64,000 nucleotides of DNA from assembly GCF_002994635.1 (NCBI RefSeq), contig NZ_PVNL01000121.1, forward strand, positions 1 through 64,000. The letters are read 5' to 3'. Shown piece after piece: positions 39,601 to 49,313 of the stretch. A model generated the notes under the pieces. It was given only the letters and a program-made list of their open reading frames with translations, had not been told where the DNA came from and did not search any database. How positions within the stretch are numbered: position 1 is the first letter of the stretch; every line of letters starts with the position of its first letter. Both the position numbers and the translations under genes were made by a program. Source of the stretch: Enhygromyxa salina (GTDB lineage Bacteria; Myxococcota_A; Polyangia; Nannocystales; Nannocystaceae).

Positions 39601-42361
39601 GTTGGCCGGGCTCGGCCTGGTGCTGGCGACCAGGCTGGGCGAGGCCGACCACGGCGCCCGCCTGTGCGACGCCGCGAACGAGCTGTGCGCGCGGGCGCCC
39701 GCCGAGCTCGAGCAGGGGTTGTGGGTCGAGAGCATCGCGTGGCTGCGAGTCTGGCCGCTGAGTCGTCCGCTCGACCGCAGCCACGCGCGACCACGCCAGC
39801 TGCTGCGCGAGGCGGTGGATCATGGCGCGCTCGAGCTCGCCGCGAGCATCGCCAACGCCGAGGTCGCCCGCTCGCTCGCGGGCGCCGGCGAGCTCGGCGG
39901 TGTGTCGGAGTTAATCGCGCGAGGCCAGCGGTGGTCGGCGCGGCTCGACGGCGGCCGCGATGCTGGTGGCGCCCTCGACCTGCGGCTGGCCTTTGCCGGA
40001 CATCGCCGGGTGGTCGAGCGGCTGCAGCGGCCGCTCGAGGCAGGCGTGAGCGGGGGCTGGCTGGGCGAGGCCGAGCTCGAGCGGGGCAGCGCGGCCACGC
40101 GCGCTGGCGTCTGGATCTTCCAGTCGGTCGCCCAGTGGTTGCTCGGCGAGCGGGCGGCCGCGACCGCGAGCGTGAGCCGCTTCGTCGGCGAGCTCGAGCA
40201 CGCGCTGGCGGGGTCGTGGACGGGCGCGCTGGCGGTCGTGATGTCGGCGATCACCGCTTCGGCGCAGCTGTCCGTCGGCGAGTCCATCGAGCCACAGGCG
40301 CGCGCGCAGCTCGACCACGCGCGCGCGCTCGCGGGCGGCTTCGCGGCCCAGGGCTGGACCAATTTCAGCGCGTGCGCCGAGCTCGTCGCGGCCGAGCACG
40401 CGCGCGGCCGGGGGCGGATCGATCAGGCCTTCGCAAGCTATGAGCGCGCGTGCGATCTGGCCGAGACCACCGATCGCAGCTGCGTGCACGCGCTCGCGTG
40501 CGAGCGGCTGTTGAGCCTCGCTCAGGCCCACGGGCGCCAGGCCACCGCTCGCGGCGCGACGCTCACCGCGATCACACGCGCGCGGCGGTGGGGAGCGTCG
40601 GAGTTGGTCGCGCAGCTCGAGCGCGGCCACCCCGAGCACGCCGAGCTGGTCGCGCAGGCGAGCTCGCTGCCGACGTTGGGGCCACCGCCCGTCGCGGCGT
40701 CGGCGATCGCGCCCGGCGACGCTCGCGAGCCGGTCGACTCCGAGCTGCTGGTGGGGATGTTGTACTTGATCGGCGAGGACCTCGATCTCGACGAGGTAGT
40801 CTCGCGCGTGCTCGAGGGCGCCCTCGCGACCAGCGACGCCGAGCGGGGCGTGCTGCTGCTCGAGCGTGACGGCGAGCTGTACGAGGTCGCCCGCGCGTGC
40901 CAGGGGGCGCGGTTGATCCGCGTCGACGATGCGGTGGCGCTCGCACACGCGGGCGACCAGCTGCCCGTCACCGCGATCGACCACGCCATGCGGACGGGGA
41001 CGGCGCTGGTGCTCGACGACGCGACCACCGATCCACGCTTCGCCAGTGATCCCTACGTGCAGCTGACCCGCCCGCGCTCGTTGCTGTGCACGCCGATCTC
41101 GGGTCCCGTTGGGCAGATCGGCGCGCTGATGCTCGAGCATCTCCAGGTCGTCGGGGTGTTCTCGGGCGACCGGCTGTCGGCGCTGCGCGTGCTCGCCAGC
41201 CAAGCCGGTGCCACGCTCGGCCACGCGCGCATCCACGAGGCCCTGCAGCGCAGCCAGGCGCTGTTTCAGACCGTCGTCAGCGGCGCACCCGACATGATCG
41301 CGCTGCTCGACCGACACGGACGCATCGAGTTCATCAACCATCTCGGCGGGTTCCCCGGCGATCCGGCGAGCCTGATCGGGATGGACGCAGCCCTGTTGTT
41401 GGGCGCCAACGCGGCGCCACGCTGGCGCGCGGCCGTTGCGAACGTGCGCGAGACCGGCGAGCAACAGGAGTTCGAGATCGAGCTCGAGCTGCCCGATGGC
41501 ACGGTCCACTGGTACGAGATCCGCGTGGGGGCGGTGGGGTTCGGCAGCCGCCACGGCAACCTTTTGAGCGTCTCGACCAACATCACGGGGCGCAAGCGGG
41601 CCGAGGCCGAGCGGCTGTCGCTCGAGGCCCAGCTGCGCCAACAACAGCGGCTCGACTCGGTCGGCACCCTGGCCAGCGGTGTGGCCCACGAGATCAACAA
41701 CCCGATCCAGGGCATCATGAACTACGCCGAGCTGATCGCGGGGCGAGCCGACGACCCCGCGCTCGTCGGCGAGTTTGCCCAGGAGATCTTGGTCGAGTCC
41801 GACCGCGTGGCCACGATCGTGCGCAACCTGCTGGCCTTCTCGCGCCAGGACGTCGACGAGCCCCCGGAGCTGCGGCGGGTCGAAGATCTAGTCGCGACCA
41901 CCTTGACGCTGTTCCGCGCGGTCGTGACGCGCGATGGGATTATCTTGCGGGTCGACACGCCGACTGGGCTTCCACGCGTCCGCTGCCGGCCTCAACAGGT
42001 TCAGCAGGTGATCATGAACCTGGTCACCAACGCTCGCGACGCGGTTCGGTCGATGTACCCGGACCCAAAGCGGGCGCCGGAGGGCAGCAACGTGATCGCC
42101 ATCTCGGCTTGCGCGGTCGAGGCCGACCAGGGGCCGCTCGTTCGGTTGAGCGTCACGGACCGTGGGGGCGGCGTGCCGGACCACGTGCGCGCTCGCATCT
42201 TCGATCCCTTCTTCACGACCAAGGGGCGGGATCAAGGCACTGGCCTGGGTCTGGCGGTCAGTCATGGGATCGCGGGTGATCACGGCGGCGAGCTGTGGTT
42301 TGAGACCGAGCCCGGGGTCGGCAGCGTGTTCCACCTGGATCTGCCAGGTGAGTCGGCCTGA
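36683..42361 (+). CDS. Pseudokinase-ATPase-GAF-PAS-histidine kinase hybrid
   Basis: 1,892 residues, no membrane segment. Order: protein-kinase-like domain (20-285), AAA/NB-ARC-like ATPase (315-620; Walker A GEGGIGKSA at 346, Walker B VLVLDDLQWAD), long TPR-like helical region (650-1300), GAF (1350-1520), PAS (1527-1636), HisKA (H-box VAHEINNP, His at about 1667) and HATPase_c (1774-1890; N-box VTNARD, GLGLAVSHG). Same layout as the trifunctional kinase proteins of cyanobacteria and myxobacteria. The kinase domain looks dead: the VAIK lysine is Asn (VLANV), DFG is DAG, and HRDIKPSN ends in S. The histidine kinase end appears complete. No response regulator gene is adjacent. Confidence 0.88.
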   Translation: MSHRDPATPSATPRPELAHQRVAGYSSVGVLQSSAGVQVHELERAGPAPSRVLANVYHVHDQLFAARVSHELQLLGAVEVEGFVPPLAVERVGDLLVVLRAPPPGVSLASLCASGGLSTALFCTIARGLTRILAGLHATGVLHRDIKPSSVWFDHSTGRVYLTDAGVAALLERERSDLADPDLIQARYGCVAPEQLSQVVRVVDARSDLYSVGAIFYQLLTGALPFPAVTVAALIDAQLGSAPRPLYGRVVGLPRVLAELVARLLEKTPARRYQTASGLLADLQRVVDAREHGDGDPWFEVGASERATGLMPATKLHGREFNARTMAIELGRARERRDRRLMVVHGEGGIGKSALLEAFESVVAGAAGTFAFGRYHAPDPSDGLGGLSGLSGLIEALTGVSKRLSLAPEHERASWREHLVAQVGPLLPLVTALVPGFESIVGRPPTGPLADGSARDAGRAGHALELALSRLFVALERIGTPVLVLDDLQWADARSIELLRALLLDHVQSPLLIVVACTSAALEPAAPLGQLLTELAQLGREPGVVALERLGREAFQQLLGELLGGEFADLVNRDSFLSLVAEQTANHPAAVKSYLVELAERGLLHRTPEGWAWTDDSPAPGSAEVPRSTNHLLAGEPAGGPAGAGAWDERERELLARAACLSRRFDPGALAELCELSPAALAAELHELERRRVLVCAGGELQFCDPQLRAAAHEWLAPRPRARVHATIAEGLLARHGLGSQLGTHAFALVHHRLSTVPELEGAEAFAGLAEARRLEVLEGCAVAGAHAVMLGARDVASAYLEFATALADAVPRSKVALGVELALSRAVVLAWSQRDADADAAFEQLLARPLPAALVRDVVIAAIRSLVARGRSDDALELGLAGLARCGVEPSVTDLGAAASRVRAAWTAQPDWLDALHHGPELLVAELDAAMSILAALARALLGRDARSFACLACAHVELLVIHGFHRTAPAALAGLGLVLATRLGEADHGARLCDAANELCARAPAELEQGLWVESIAWLRVWPLSRPLDRSHARPRQLLREAVDHGALELAASIANAEVARSLAGAGELGGVSELIARGQRWSARLDGGRDAGGALDLRLAFAGHRRVVERLQRPLEAGVSGGWLGEAELERGSAATRAGVWIFQSVAQWLLGERAAATASVSRFVGELEHALAGSWTGALAVVMSAITASAQLSVGESIEPQARAQLDHARALAGGFAAQGWTNFSACAELVAAEHARGRGRIDQAFASYERACDLAETTDRSCVHALACERLLSLAQAHGRQATARGATLTAITRARRWGASELVAQLERGHPEHAELVAQASSLPTLGPPPVAASAIAPGDAREPVDSELLVGMLYLIGEDLDLDEVVSRVLEGALATSDAERGVLLLERDGELYEVARACQGARLIRVDDAVALAHAGDQLPVTAIDHAMRTGTALVLDDATTDPRFASDPYVQLTRPRSLLCTPISGPVGQIGALMLEHLQVVGVFSGDRLSALRVLASQAGATLGHARIHEALQRSQALFQTVVSGAPDMIALLDRHGRIEFINHLGGFPGDPASLIGMDAALLLGANAAPRWRAAVANVRETGEQQEFEIELELPDGTVHWYEIRVGAVGFGSRHGNLLSVSTNITGRKRAEAERLSLEAQLRQQQRLDSVGTLASGVAHEINNPIQGIMNYAELIAGRADDPALVGEFAQEILVESDRVATIVRNLLAFSRQDVDEPPELRRVEDLVATTLTLFRAVVTRDGIILRVDTPTGLPRVRCRPQQVQQVIMNLVTNARDAVRSMYPDPKRAPEGSNVIAISACAVEADQGPLVRLSVTDRGGGVPDHVRARIFDPFFTTKGRDQGTGLGLAVSHGIAGDHGGELWFETEPGVGSVFHLDLPGESA

Positions 42362-42470
42362 GGTGTGCTGATTGGCATCGGGTCCAGGATTGGAGGCAGG
42401 GCTGGCGCGAGTTGCACCGTGAGCATTGGGCAGCCGTGGGCACCCCGAGCCGGCCGCTGTGGGTGTATTC

Positions 42471-45400
42471 ATGTCGCCGACAGTGTCGGTCCCGCTCGCC
42501 AGCTACTCGACTCGCCGCCTGCTGCGTGCGTCCGCTCGAGCCCATGTGTACGAAGCCGTGCGCAAGCGGGACGACAAGCGCGTCGTCGCGAAGGTGTTCG
42601 AGCTGGGTGACGACGGCGTCGAAGCGCGAGTCGAGCATGAGTTTCGGCTGCTGCAGCAGCTCGACGTCGTGGGCGTGGTGCGGGCGCTCGGGGTCGAGCG
42701 GGCTGGCGATCGCCTCGTGTTGTTGCTGGACTACGTCGACGGGGTCAACCTCGCCCAGTTCGCCGATGGCCAGCCGATCGACGTCGATGTGTTCCTGCCC
42801 AAGGCGCTGAGCCTCGTCGCGACCCTCGGCCGGGTTCACGAGCGCCGCATCGTCCACCGCGACATCAAGCCCAGCAACGTGCTAGTCGAGGCCGCGACCG
42901 GCGATGTGTTCCTGGCCGACTTCGGCATCTCGGTGCTGCTCGAGAGCGAGCGGCAGCACCTGTTCGATCCCGAGGTCATCGAGGGCACGCTGCCCTACGT
43001 GTCGCCCGAGCAGACCGGACGCACGACCCGCGAGGTCGACTTTCGTAGCGATCTGTACTCGCTCGGGGCCACGTTCTACGAGCTGCTGACCGGGCGTCGG
43101 CCGTTCGAGGCGAACGAGCCGCTCGAGCTGATTCACGCCCACCTGGCGCGGCGACCGACGCCACCCGACGAGCTCAACTCGAGCCTGCCCGCGCAGCTGT
43201 CGGCGATCGTCATGAAGCTGCTCGAGAAGGCGCCCGAGCACCGCTACCAGTCGGCGGGGGGGCTGCACGCGGATCTCGAGCGCTGCGCTCAGGCCCTGGC
43301 CACGGGCGACGCCCAGTCGCGCTTCGAGCTGGGCGGTCACGATCACCCCAGCACCTTGCAGCTGCCGCATCAGCTCTACGGACGCACGCGCGAGCGCGAC
43401 ACGATCGAGCGGGCGCTCGCGGCGGTCAGCGAGAGCAGTCAGCGGCGGATGGTGTTGATCAGCGGCGCGCCGGGTCTGGGCAAGACGGCCTTGCTGCGCA
43501 CGATCGACACCCGCGTGGACGCCAGCGGCGGGCACATGGCGTTCGGAAAATTCGAGCACCACCAGGTCGACGTGCCGTACCGCGGCTTCATCAGCGCGTT
43601 CACGAGCTTGATCGAGCAGGTGCTGACGCGCAGCGACGAGCAGCTCGGGCGCTGGCGAAGAACGCTCAAGCAGGCGCTCGGGCCGATCGCGGGCGTGGTC
43701 GCAGCGATGGTCCCGGAGCTCGCGCTGGTCCTGGGTGAGCTGCCGCCAGTGCCCACGCTCGAGCTCGGCGAGTCACGCAACCGCCTGCACGTCGCGCTGA
43801 CCCGGTTCGTCTCGGGCTTCGCACGCGAGGGGCCGCTGGTGCTGGTGCTCGACGATCTGCAGTGGGCCGACCCGGCCAGCCTCGAGCTCCTGCGCGTGCT
43901 CTGGAGCGAGGGCGGCGAGAGCCCGGTGCTGTTCGTCGGCGCCTATCGCAGCGGCGAGGTCGATGACGAGCACCCGCTGCGACGCTTGCTCGACTCGGTC
44001 GAGACCACGCAGGTGGGCGCTGTCCACGACCCACGCGTCTCGCGGATCGAGCTGCAGCCGCTGGGCCGCGAGGATCTCGAGCAGCTGCTCGCCGACGTGC
44101 TCGGTCGTCCCCGGGTCGAGATGGCTGCGCTCGCGCAGCTGGTCGCGCGCAAGACCGCCAGCAACCCGCTGTTCATCCGCCAGTTCTTGCTGCACATCGA
44201 GCAGCTGCAGCTGCTGCGCCCCACCAGCGCCGGGTGGCAGTGGGACCCGGACGAGATCGCCGCCGCTGGGATCCCCGACGACGTCGTCGAGGTCATGCGT
44301 GCGCGGCTCGATCGCCTGCACCCCGACTCGCGCGAGCTGCTGGCGCTGGCGGCCTGCGTGGGCTCGCGCTTCGACGTCGCGCTGCTCGAGGCGCTCGGCG
44401 ATCCCCGGCGCTCGGTCGTGCTCGGGGCGCTGCACGATCTCGAGCAGCAGGGCCTGGTCAGCCCGTCTGGGTCCGACTACGTGTTCAGCCACGAGCGGAT
44501 CCGTGCGGTCGCGCGGGACCGAATCGAGCCCGAGACCCGGCGCTCGTTGGACTGGGAGATCGGCGACTACTTGCTCGCGCGCTACAGCCGAGGGGGAGGG
44601 GAGGACGGGCTCGGCGAGCGGGTGTTCGAGGTCGTCGACCACCTCGACGCCGGGCTGCCGATCGAGCGGATGCCCGAGCCGCGTCGGCAGCTGCTGGTCC
44701 GGCTCAACCTGCAGGCCGGGCAGCGTGCGCTCGACTCGGCGGCATGGGCGGCCGCGCGCGCCTACTTCGACCTTGGCGTCGAGCTGCTCGCGGGTGACCT
44801 CGAGCGATCAGCGCGGGCGTCGGGCCCAGCTCGCGATCAGGCGTTCGCCGCCGCGTTTGGTCAGGCCCAGGCGATGGCGGTTGGTGGTCACACGGATCAG
44901 GCCGAGGCGGCGTTCGAGCGGCTGCTCGGGTGGGAGCTGACGATCGTCGAGCGCGCCCGCGTGCTCGGGCGCCAGGTCCGGATCCTCGAGCTGCGCGAGC
45001 GCCCGGCCGAGGCCCTGGCGCAGGCGCTGTCGGGGCTCGCGGCGCTGGGCTGCAAGCTCCCGCGCGCGTCCTCGAAGCCGCAGATGATCCTCGCGATCAT
45101 CCGCGCGACGCGATCGGTCAAGGGCGCCACTCGCAAGCGCTTCCGCGACATGCCCGTCGCGACCGACGAGCGCGAAATTGCGATCATGCACCTGCTGGCC
45201 GCGGCGATCGGTCCCGCGTGGCTCGCCGGGCAAGAGCTGTGGGTGATCATCGTCTGCACGCATCTGCAGACCTTGATGCGGGCTGGCTACCATCCAACCG
45301 CCGGCTCGGCGCTCGGTAGCTTTGCGATGCTCCTGATGAGCATGGGCAAGGCCGACGAGGCCCGCGAGATGGTCGACAGCGCGGTCGAGCTCGCGACCGC

Positions 45401-48038
45401 GCGCGAGAGCACGCCCGCGGCGCGAGTCTCGGCCCGCTCGAACTCGCTGGTCATGGTCGGGCCGCAGTGTCGGGCGTTCCGTGAGGTCGCCGAGCCAATG
45501 GAGGCCGCCCACGCCGAGGCGATCGAGGTCGGCGAGCGCTACGTCGCCGGGTTGATCGGCTCCGTCGGGCTCGTCAACCACCTCGAGGCCGGCACCCACC
45601 TGCGTGAGATCCTCGAGATCGACGCGCGGGTGCGCAGCGTCGACGAGAGCTTTGGTGGCCGCGAGCTGCAGATCCTCGCCGAGATGTTTCGCCGGCTGCT
45701 GGGGTGCATGATCGGGACCGAGGGCGCGAGCCTGATGCGGCTCGACGACGTCGCCAGCGACGAGATCAGCCCGCTGACTCGCTACGTGATCATCACGTCG
45801 GAGGTCTGGGGGCGGATGCTGCTCGGTGACGCCGAGCAGGCGTGGACGCTCGCCCAGCAGGTGCTCCACGACTACGAGCGCGTGCTGCTCGGGAGCATCG
45901 TGGTCCCGCGGTTTGCGATGCTCGCCGCCCTGCTCGCGGCCCGGCGCTGCTCGGCCGCTGGCGCCAGTGAGCGGCGCAGGCTGGTCGCGGGGATCCGCAA
46001 GCGGCTGCGAACGATCCGGCGGTTCGCGAGGCTGTGCCCCGAGAATTACCAGGCGATGGCGGATATCGTCGCGGGTGAGCTGGCCTCGCTGCGCGGGCAA
46101 GCCGACGCCGCGCTGCGGATGTTCGAGCGGGCCCACGCCGCCGCGCTCGAGTCCGGGGCGCACTACGTGGCCGCGCTCGCCAGCGTGAGCCTGGCGACCT
46201 GGGCCAAGCAGCGGGGCCTGGCCTCGACCGAGCTTGGGGCCCAACGCAGCGCCCGCGAGGCCTACGAGCGAATGGGCGCGCGGGCGCTGGTCGAGCAGCT
46301 CGACCGCGAGCACGGCCGGCTCGCGTCGCACGAGCTGCCGCCGCTCGAGCGCTCGAGCATGACCCAGACCACCATGTTTCGCGGGGCGATCACGACCGAC
46401 GGCTCGGGCCAGTCGCTCGACGTCGCGACCGTGCTCGCGACCATGCAGGTCATGCAGGCGATCAGCGAGGACCTCGAGCTCGGGCAGGTGATCACCCGGG
46501 TGCTCGCCAGCGCGATCGAGCACGCTGGCGCCGACCGAGGCGTGCTGATGCTCGATCGCGGCGGCGAGTTTGCGATGGTCGCCGAGGGCGAAGGTCGGGA
46601 GACCGCCGAGTTCATGGCCAACCCCGTGCCGCTGCGCGACGCTCGTGATCGGCTGGCGACCTCGGTCGTGCTCTACGTGGTCCGCACGGGCGGCTCCGTC
46701 GTGGTCGACGACATCGCCGCCGACTCGCGGTTCTCGAGCGATCCCTACGTGGTCAGCTCGGGCGTGCGGTCGCTGCTGTGCATGCCGATCCTCAAGCAGA
46801 CCAAGCGGATCGGCGCGCTGATGCTCGAGAATCGCCTCGCCGCCGGGGCGTTCACGGGTGAGCGGCTCGAGATCCTGCGGATCCTGCTGGCCCAAGCCGC
46901 GAGCGCGCTCGACAACTCGCGCCTGTACGCGGCCCTGGCTCGAAGTGAGGCGCAGTGGCGCTCGCTGGTCGACGGGGTCCCTGACGTGATCGCGCTCATG
47001 GACGCGCACGGGCAGCTCGAGTTCGTCAACCACCTCTCGCCCTACGACGCGGATCCCAGCCAGCTGATCGGGCGCAGCGCGGACGCGTACCTCGATCCTG
47101 CCTCGAAGCTGGCGTGGCGAGACGCGTTCGACAGCGTCGTCGCGGGCCGAGCCCCGCGCGAGGTCGAGCTGTGCGTGGCCCCCGAGGGGCACCCGCGGCG
47201 CCACTACATGACCCGGATCGTGAGCGTGGGGACCGGCGTCGGCGCGGGGGCCCAGACCAAGTACCTGACGATCTCGACCGACATCAGCGAGCGCAAGGGG
47301 CTCGAGGCCCAGCTGCGTCAGCAGCAGCGGCTCGACTCGCTCGGGACCCTCGCCAGCGGCGTGGCCCACGAGATCAACAACCCGGTCCAGGGCATCCTCA
47401 ACTACGCGGAGCTGATCTACGGCCGCGCGGAGGATCCCGCGACCGTGCGCGAGTTCTCGCGCGAGATCACCAACGAGTCCGAGCGGGTCGCCACGATCGT
47501 GCGCAACCTGCTGGCGTTCTCTCGGCAAGAGCGCGAGCAGCAGCGCGAGGACGTCAGCGTCAGCCAGCTCGTGGAGGCCACGCTCTCGCTGATCCAGGCC
47601 GTGATCCGCAAGGACTACGTTCGCGTGGCCCTCGAGCTGCCGGACGAGCTGCCGCTGGTCTCGTGTCGCGCGCAGCAGATCCAGCAGATCATCATGAACC
47701 TGGTGACCAACGCCCGCGACGCCCTCAACGATCGCTACTCGGGCTTTCACGACGACAAGGTCGTGGAGATCAGCGCGCGCGGGTTCGACCGCGACGGCCG
47801 ATCGTGGCTTCGACTCACGATCGCCGATCGCGGCACCGGGATCCCCGAAGACGTGTGCGCGCGCATCTTCGATCCCTTCTTCACCACCAAGGGCCGGGAC
47901 CAGGGCACCGGTCTGGGCCTGGCCGTGAGCCACGGGATCGCGCTCGAGCACGGCGGGGATCTGCGGGTCGAGAGCGAGGTCGGCGTCGGTACCCGCTTTC
48001 ACCTCGAGCTGCCGATCGCGGCGGAGCTCGCGGGATGA
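42471..48038 (+). CDS. Serine/threonine kinase-ATPase-GAF-PAS-histidine kinase hybrid
   Basis: 1,855 residues from ATG 42471, a paralogue of the preceding gene with the same domain order: kinase (8-280), ATPase (305-620; Walker A GAPGLGKTA at 333, LVLDDLQWAD), helical TPR-like region (620-1300), GAF (1326-1486), PAS (1490-1606), HisKA (VAHEINNP, His at 1634) and HATPase_c (1740-1850). Unlike its neighbour the kinase domain is intact: VVAKVF lysine, HRDIKPSN and DFGIS, with SPEQTGRTT and DFRSDLYSLG. So it can in principle phosphorylate Ser/Thr and also His. The two genes are separated by 109 nt on the same strand and arose by duplication. Confidence 0.9.
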   Translation: MSPTVSVPLASYSTRRLLRASARAHVYEAVRKRDDKRVVAKVFELGDDGVEARVEHEFRLLQQLDVVGVVRALGVERAGDRLVLLLDYVDGVNLAQFADGQPIDVDVFLPKALSLVATLGRVHERRIVHRDIKPSNVLVEAATGDVFLADFGISVLLESERQHLFDPEVIEGTLPYVSPEQTGRTTREVDFRSDLYSLGATFYELLTGRRPFEANEPLELIHAHLARRPTPPDELNSSLPAQLSAIVMKLLEKAPEHRYQSAGGLHADLERCAQALATGDAQSRFELGGHDHPSTLQLPHQLYGRTRERDTIERALAAVSESSQRRMVLISGAPGLGKTALLRTIDTRVDASGGHMAFGKFEHHQVDVPYRGFISAFTSLIEQVLTRSDEQLGRWRRTLKQALGPIAGVVAAMVPELALVLGELPPVPTLELGESRNRLHVALTRFVSGFAREGPLVLVLDDLQWADPASLELLRVLWSEGGESPVLFVGAYRSGEVDDEHPLRRLLDSVETTQVGAVHDPRVSRIELQPLGREDLEQLLADVLGRPRVEMAALAQLVARKTASNPLFIRQFLLHIEQLQLLRPTSAGWQWDPDEIAAAGIPDDVVEVMRARLDRLHPDSRELLALAACVGSRFDVALLEALGDPRRSVVLGALHDLEQQGLVSPSGSDYVFSHERIRAVARDRIEPETRRSLDWEIGDYLLARYSRGGGEDGLGERVFEVVDHLDAGLPIERMPEPRRQLLVRLNLQAGQRALDSAAWAAARAYFDLGVELLAGDLERSARASGPARDQAFAAAFGQAQAMAVGGHTDQAEAAFERLLGWELTIVERARVLGRQVRILELRERPAEALAQALSGLAALGCKLPRASSKPQMILAIIRATRSVKGATRKRFRDMPVATDEREIAIMHLLAAAIGPAWLAGQELWVIIVCTHLQTLMRAGYHPTAGSALGSFAMLLMSMGKADEAREMVDSAVELATARESTPAARVSARSNSLVMVGPQCRAFREVAEPMEAAHAEAIEVGERYVAGLIGSVGLVNHLEAGTHLREILEIDARVRSVDESFGGRELQILAEMFRRLLGCMIGTEGASLMRLDDVASDEISPLTRYVIITSEVWGRMLLGDAEQAWTLAQQVLHDYERVLLGSIVVPRFAMLAALLAARRCSAAGASERRRLVAGIRKRLRTIRRFARLCPENYQAMADIVAGELASLRGQADAALRMFERAHAAALESGAHYVAALASVSLATWAKQRGLASTELGAQRSAREAYERMGARALVEQLDREHGRLASHELPPLERSSMTQTTMFRGAITTDGSGQSLDVATVLATMQVMQAISEDLELGQVITRVLASAIEHAGADRGVLMLDRGGEFAMVAEGEGRETAEFMANPVPLRDARDRLATSVVLYVVRTGGSVVVDDIAADSRFSSDPYVVSSGVRSLLCMPILKQTKRIGALMLENRLAAGAFTGERLEILRILLAQAASALDNSRLYAALARSEAQWRSLVDGVPDVIALMDAHGQLEFVNHLSPYDADPSQLIGRSADAYLDPASKLAWRDAFDSVVAGRAPREVELCVAPEGHPRRHYMTRIVSVGTGVGAGAQTKYLTISTDISERKGLEAQLRQQQRLDSLGTLASGVAHEINNPVQGILNYAELIYGRAEDPATVREFSREITNESERVATIVRNLLAFSRQEREQQREDVSVSQLVEATLSLIQAVIRKDYVRVALELPDELPLVSCRAQQIQQIIMNLVTNARDALNDRYSGFHDDKVVEISARGFDRDGRSWLRLTIADRGTGIPEDVCARIFDPFFTTKGRDQGTGLGLAVSHGIALEHGGDLRVESEVGVGTRFHLELPIAAELAG

Positions 48039-48182
48039 TCGGGGGTCCGGGCGTGCCCCATGATCCTGAGAGTACGCACACTCTCGAGCAAACTCCGACC
48101 AGCGCGGCGCGAACGGGTGCTAGCACGGCTGCCGGGTTGGCCGTGACCTGACCGGGGCGCGTTTGGTAGCTTCCGGTTGCCC

Positions 48183-49223
48183 ATGCCGGATCCAGGCCCG
48201 CCCACGCTAAACGAGCGCCCGCCCCCGTGGGATCGCGCCGCGCTAAAAATGATCAACGACCCGCGGGACCTGGGCTTCGTCCACCTGATGGTCGCGTGCA
48301 TCGTCACGGCCCTGCTCGGGCTCTCGCTGTATCCGCTCAGCCTCACGGTGCTGCAGGGCGACTGGTTTTGGGCCGCCGCGGTCGCGTACCTGTTGGTCTG
48401 GGCGCTGTGGACCCTGGACCGGTTCATCTTGATGCTGCACTGCACCTCGCACCGGATCTTGTTTCGGCGCAAGTACGGGTGGCTCAACAACGTGATCCCG
48501 CTGGTGCTCGGGCCGTTCTTTGGCGAGACGCCCCAGACCTATTTTTGCCACCACATGGGCATGCACCACCCGGAGAACAACCTGCCCGACGACCTCAGCT
48601 CCACGATGCGGTTTCAGCGGGACAGCTTTGGGCACTGGCTGCGCTACTTTCTCCGGTTCTTCTTCCTGATCATCTTCGAGCTGTCGATCTACTTCGTGCG
48701 CCGGGGCCAGGCCAAGATGGCCTACAAGGCCGTGGGCGGCGAGCTGGTGTTCTGGTCGATCGTCACCTTGCTCGCGGTGTTCGTCGACTGGCGGGCGACC
48801 CTGGTCGTGTTCGCGTTCCCGGTCCTGATGGTCCGGGTGCTCATGATGGCCGGCAATTGGGCGCAGCACGCGTTCGTGGACGCCGCGCACCCCGAAGATC
48901 CGTACCGCAACTCGATCACCTGCATCGACTCGCGCTACAACCGACGCTGCTTCAACGACGGCTACCACATCTACCACCACGTCAAGGCGCGCTGTCACTG
49001 GAGCGACTACCCCGGCGAGTTTCAGACCAACAAGTCAGTCTACGGCGAGCACGACGCGATCGTGTTCCGCGGGCTGGACTTCTTCTTGGTCTGGGCGCTG
49101 CTGATGGTCGGCGCCTACCGGACCCTGGCCAAGGCCATGGTCGAGCTCCCGGGCGCGCCCGAGCGCAACATCGAAGAGCGGATCGAGTTCATGCGCACAC
49201 GCCTTCGCCCAATCCGGGCCTGA
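48183..49223 (+). CDS. Fatty acid desaturase (membrane FADS type)
   Basis: 346 residues with about four membrane helices and the three histidine boxes of di-iron membrane desaturases: HCTSH (HxxxH), HHMGMHH (HxxxHH) and HIYHH near the C-terminus, plus NWAQHAFVD. They insert double bonds in acyl chains at the membrane. Substrate position and carrier cannot be told from sequence. ATG 48183 is chosen; a TTG at 48177 is two codons upstream. The dispersed hairpin repeat lies 10 nt after the stop. Confidence 0.88.
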   Translation: MPDPGPPTLNERPPPWDRAALKMINDPRDLGFVHLMVACIVTALLGLSLYPLSLTVLQGDWFWAAAVAYLLVWALWTLDRFILMLHCTSHRILFRRKYGWLNNVIPLVLGPFFGETPQTYFCHHMGMHHPENNLPDDLSSTMRFQRDSFGHWLRYFLRFFFLIIFELSIYFVRRGQAKMAYKAVGGELVFWSIVTLLAVFVDWRATLVVFAFPVLMVRVLMMAGNWAQHAFVDAAHPEDPYRNSITCIDSRYNRRCFNDGYHIYHHVKARCHWSDYPGEFQTNKSVYGEHDAIVFRGLDFFLVWALLMVGAYRTLAKAMVELPGAPERNIEERIEFMRTRLRPIRA

Positions 49224-49232
49224 GGGGTGTAA

Positions 49233-49266
49233 CAGCTCGGGTCAGGCTTCTGACCCGCCTGCAGGC
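49233..49266 (+). repeat. Copy of the dispersed hairpin repeat
   Basis: cagctcgggtcaggcttctg followed by acccgcctgc...: same hairpin as elsewhere with stem gggtcag/ctgaccc, where one C-G pair of the other copies is T-A. About 25 of 34 positions match the 63498 copy. Confidence 0.6.
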
Positions 49267-49313
49267 GCCAATGGTAGACCGGTTCACCGTGGGCAGCGGG
49301 CTGTTGTCAGCTC

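Noticed and set aside
48068..48085. gagagt-acgcac-actctc hairpin after the second giant gene
   Set aside because: Six-bp stem without a T-run; too weak to call a terminator.
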